A stretch of 64,000 nucleotides of DNA from Caldinitratiruptor microaerophilus. Its GTDB lineage: Bacteria; Bacillota; Sulfobacillia; Symbiobacteriales; ZC4RG38. Positions 63,858-64,000 of this stretch are shown here, in pieces. The position numbers and the translations under genes were made by a program. Below the pieces are notes generated by a model. The model saw only the letters and a list, made by a program, of their open reading frames with translations, had not been told where the DNA came from and made no database searches. The stretch's first letter is position 1. Every line of letters begins with the position of its first letter. The stretch lies in NCBI RefSeq assembly GCF_025999835.1, contig NZ_AP025628.1, positions 496,001 through 560,000 on the forward strand, given 5' to 3'.

Positions 63858-64000
63858 ATGGCCGAGGTGCGGATCGAGGCGCTTGCCGCCCACGAGGGGC
63901 AGGAGGTCACCCTCCGTGGCTGGGTGTACAACTACCGCTCCAGCGGGAAGATCCAGTTCGTGATCCTCCGGGACGGGACCGGGCTCTGTCAGGTCGTGCT
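63858..64000 (+). CDS. asnS: Asparaginyl-tRNA synthetase, N-terminal part (cut by window end)
   Basis: The first 47 codons read MAEVRIEALAAHEGQEVTLRGWVYN and then YRSSGKIQFVILRDGTGLCQ, the OB-fold anticodon-binding domain of class IIb synthetases. The SSGKIQFVILRDGTG pattern favours AsnS over AspS or LysS. ATG 63858 has GGAGG 8 nt upstream. The preceding 146 bp (63712-63857) are very GC-rich and show no T-box or clear promoter. Confidence 0.85.
   Translation, partial: MAEVRIEALAAHEGQEVTLRGWVYNYRSSGKIQFVILRDGTGLCQVV

Overview
The window is one continuous piece of a very GC-rich chromosome (roughly 70% or more by eye) with many GTG and TTG starts. It carries a PolC-type replicative polymerase, dipicolinate synthase genes, a TepA/YlzJ/SpoIIIE-type block and a two-CheW/CheC/CheD/CheX chemotaxis set. 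Together these indicate an endospore-forming, high-GC member of the Firmicutes, of the kind seen in Symbiobacterium, Caldinitratiruptor or Thermaerobacter. The organism assignment is inference from gene content and composition; no 16S gene is present.

Layout. 1-4646: tail of cdsA, a YtvI-like membrane protein, and isoprenoid/proteolysis genes dxr-rseP-ispG. 5017-6138: an isolated minus-strand AAA ATPase with its own AT-rich promoter. 6294-6333: a perfect 19-bp-arm palindrome. 6482-15648: an archaeal-type proS, a GT2 glycosyltransferase, mgtC, polC, a HAD phosphatase, a DUF4149 membrane protein and an unknown gene. 15696-16895: a second isolated ATPase (AAA_14/DUF4143), apparently transcribed leaderless. 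17223-32101: the classical translation/RNA operon rimP-nusA-ylxR-ylxQ-infB-ylxP-rbfA-nrnA-truB-ribF, then a GNAT/acyl-CoA-synthetase fusion, rpsO, pnp and dut. 32248-39182: a compact chemotaxis operon cheW-cheW-cheA-cheC-cheD-cheY-cheB-cheR-cheX without receptors or flagellar genes. 39248-46000: an epimerase, then dapB, dpaA-dpaB, asd, dapG and dapA (lysine, peptidoglycan and dipicolinate supply).

46001-58000 is the most unusual part. In Bacillus the order dapA - RNase J - tepA - ylzJ - spoIIIE is tightly conserved. Here two insertions interrupt it. Between dapA and RNase J sits a c-di-GMP-I riboswitch with an alternative-hairpin expression platform. It controls a TPR-HD-GYP phosphodiesterase followed directly by a 42-residue gene for a small exported peptide, an arrangement reminiscent of Rap-Phr. 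Between RNase J and tepA sits a three-gene minus-strand block: a Pro-rich protein, a CNA-B-like beta-domain protein, and a protein with 34 uninterrupted Gln-X dipeptides followed by a membrane segment. Two members share an almost identical sigma-K-like promoter element. A further Pro/Ala-rich minus-strand protein follows spoIIIE.

58159-63711: an acyl-CoA catabolic operon (acyl-CoA dehydrogenase, biotin carrier, AtuA-family protein, enoyl-CoA hydratase, carboxyltransferase), probably for branched-chain or terpenoid acyl-CoA. The window ends in the first codons of asnS. I saw no tRNA, rRNA, CRISPR array or intact insertion sequence.
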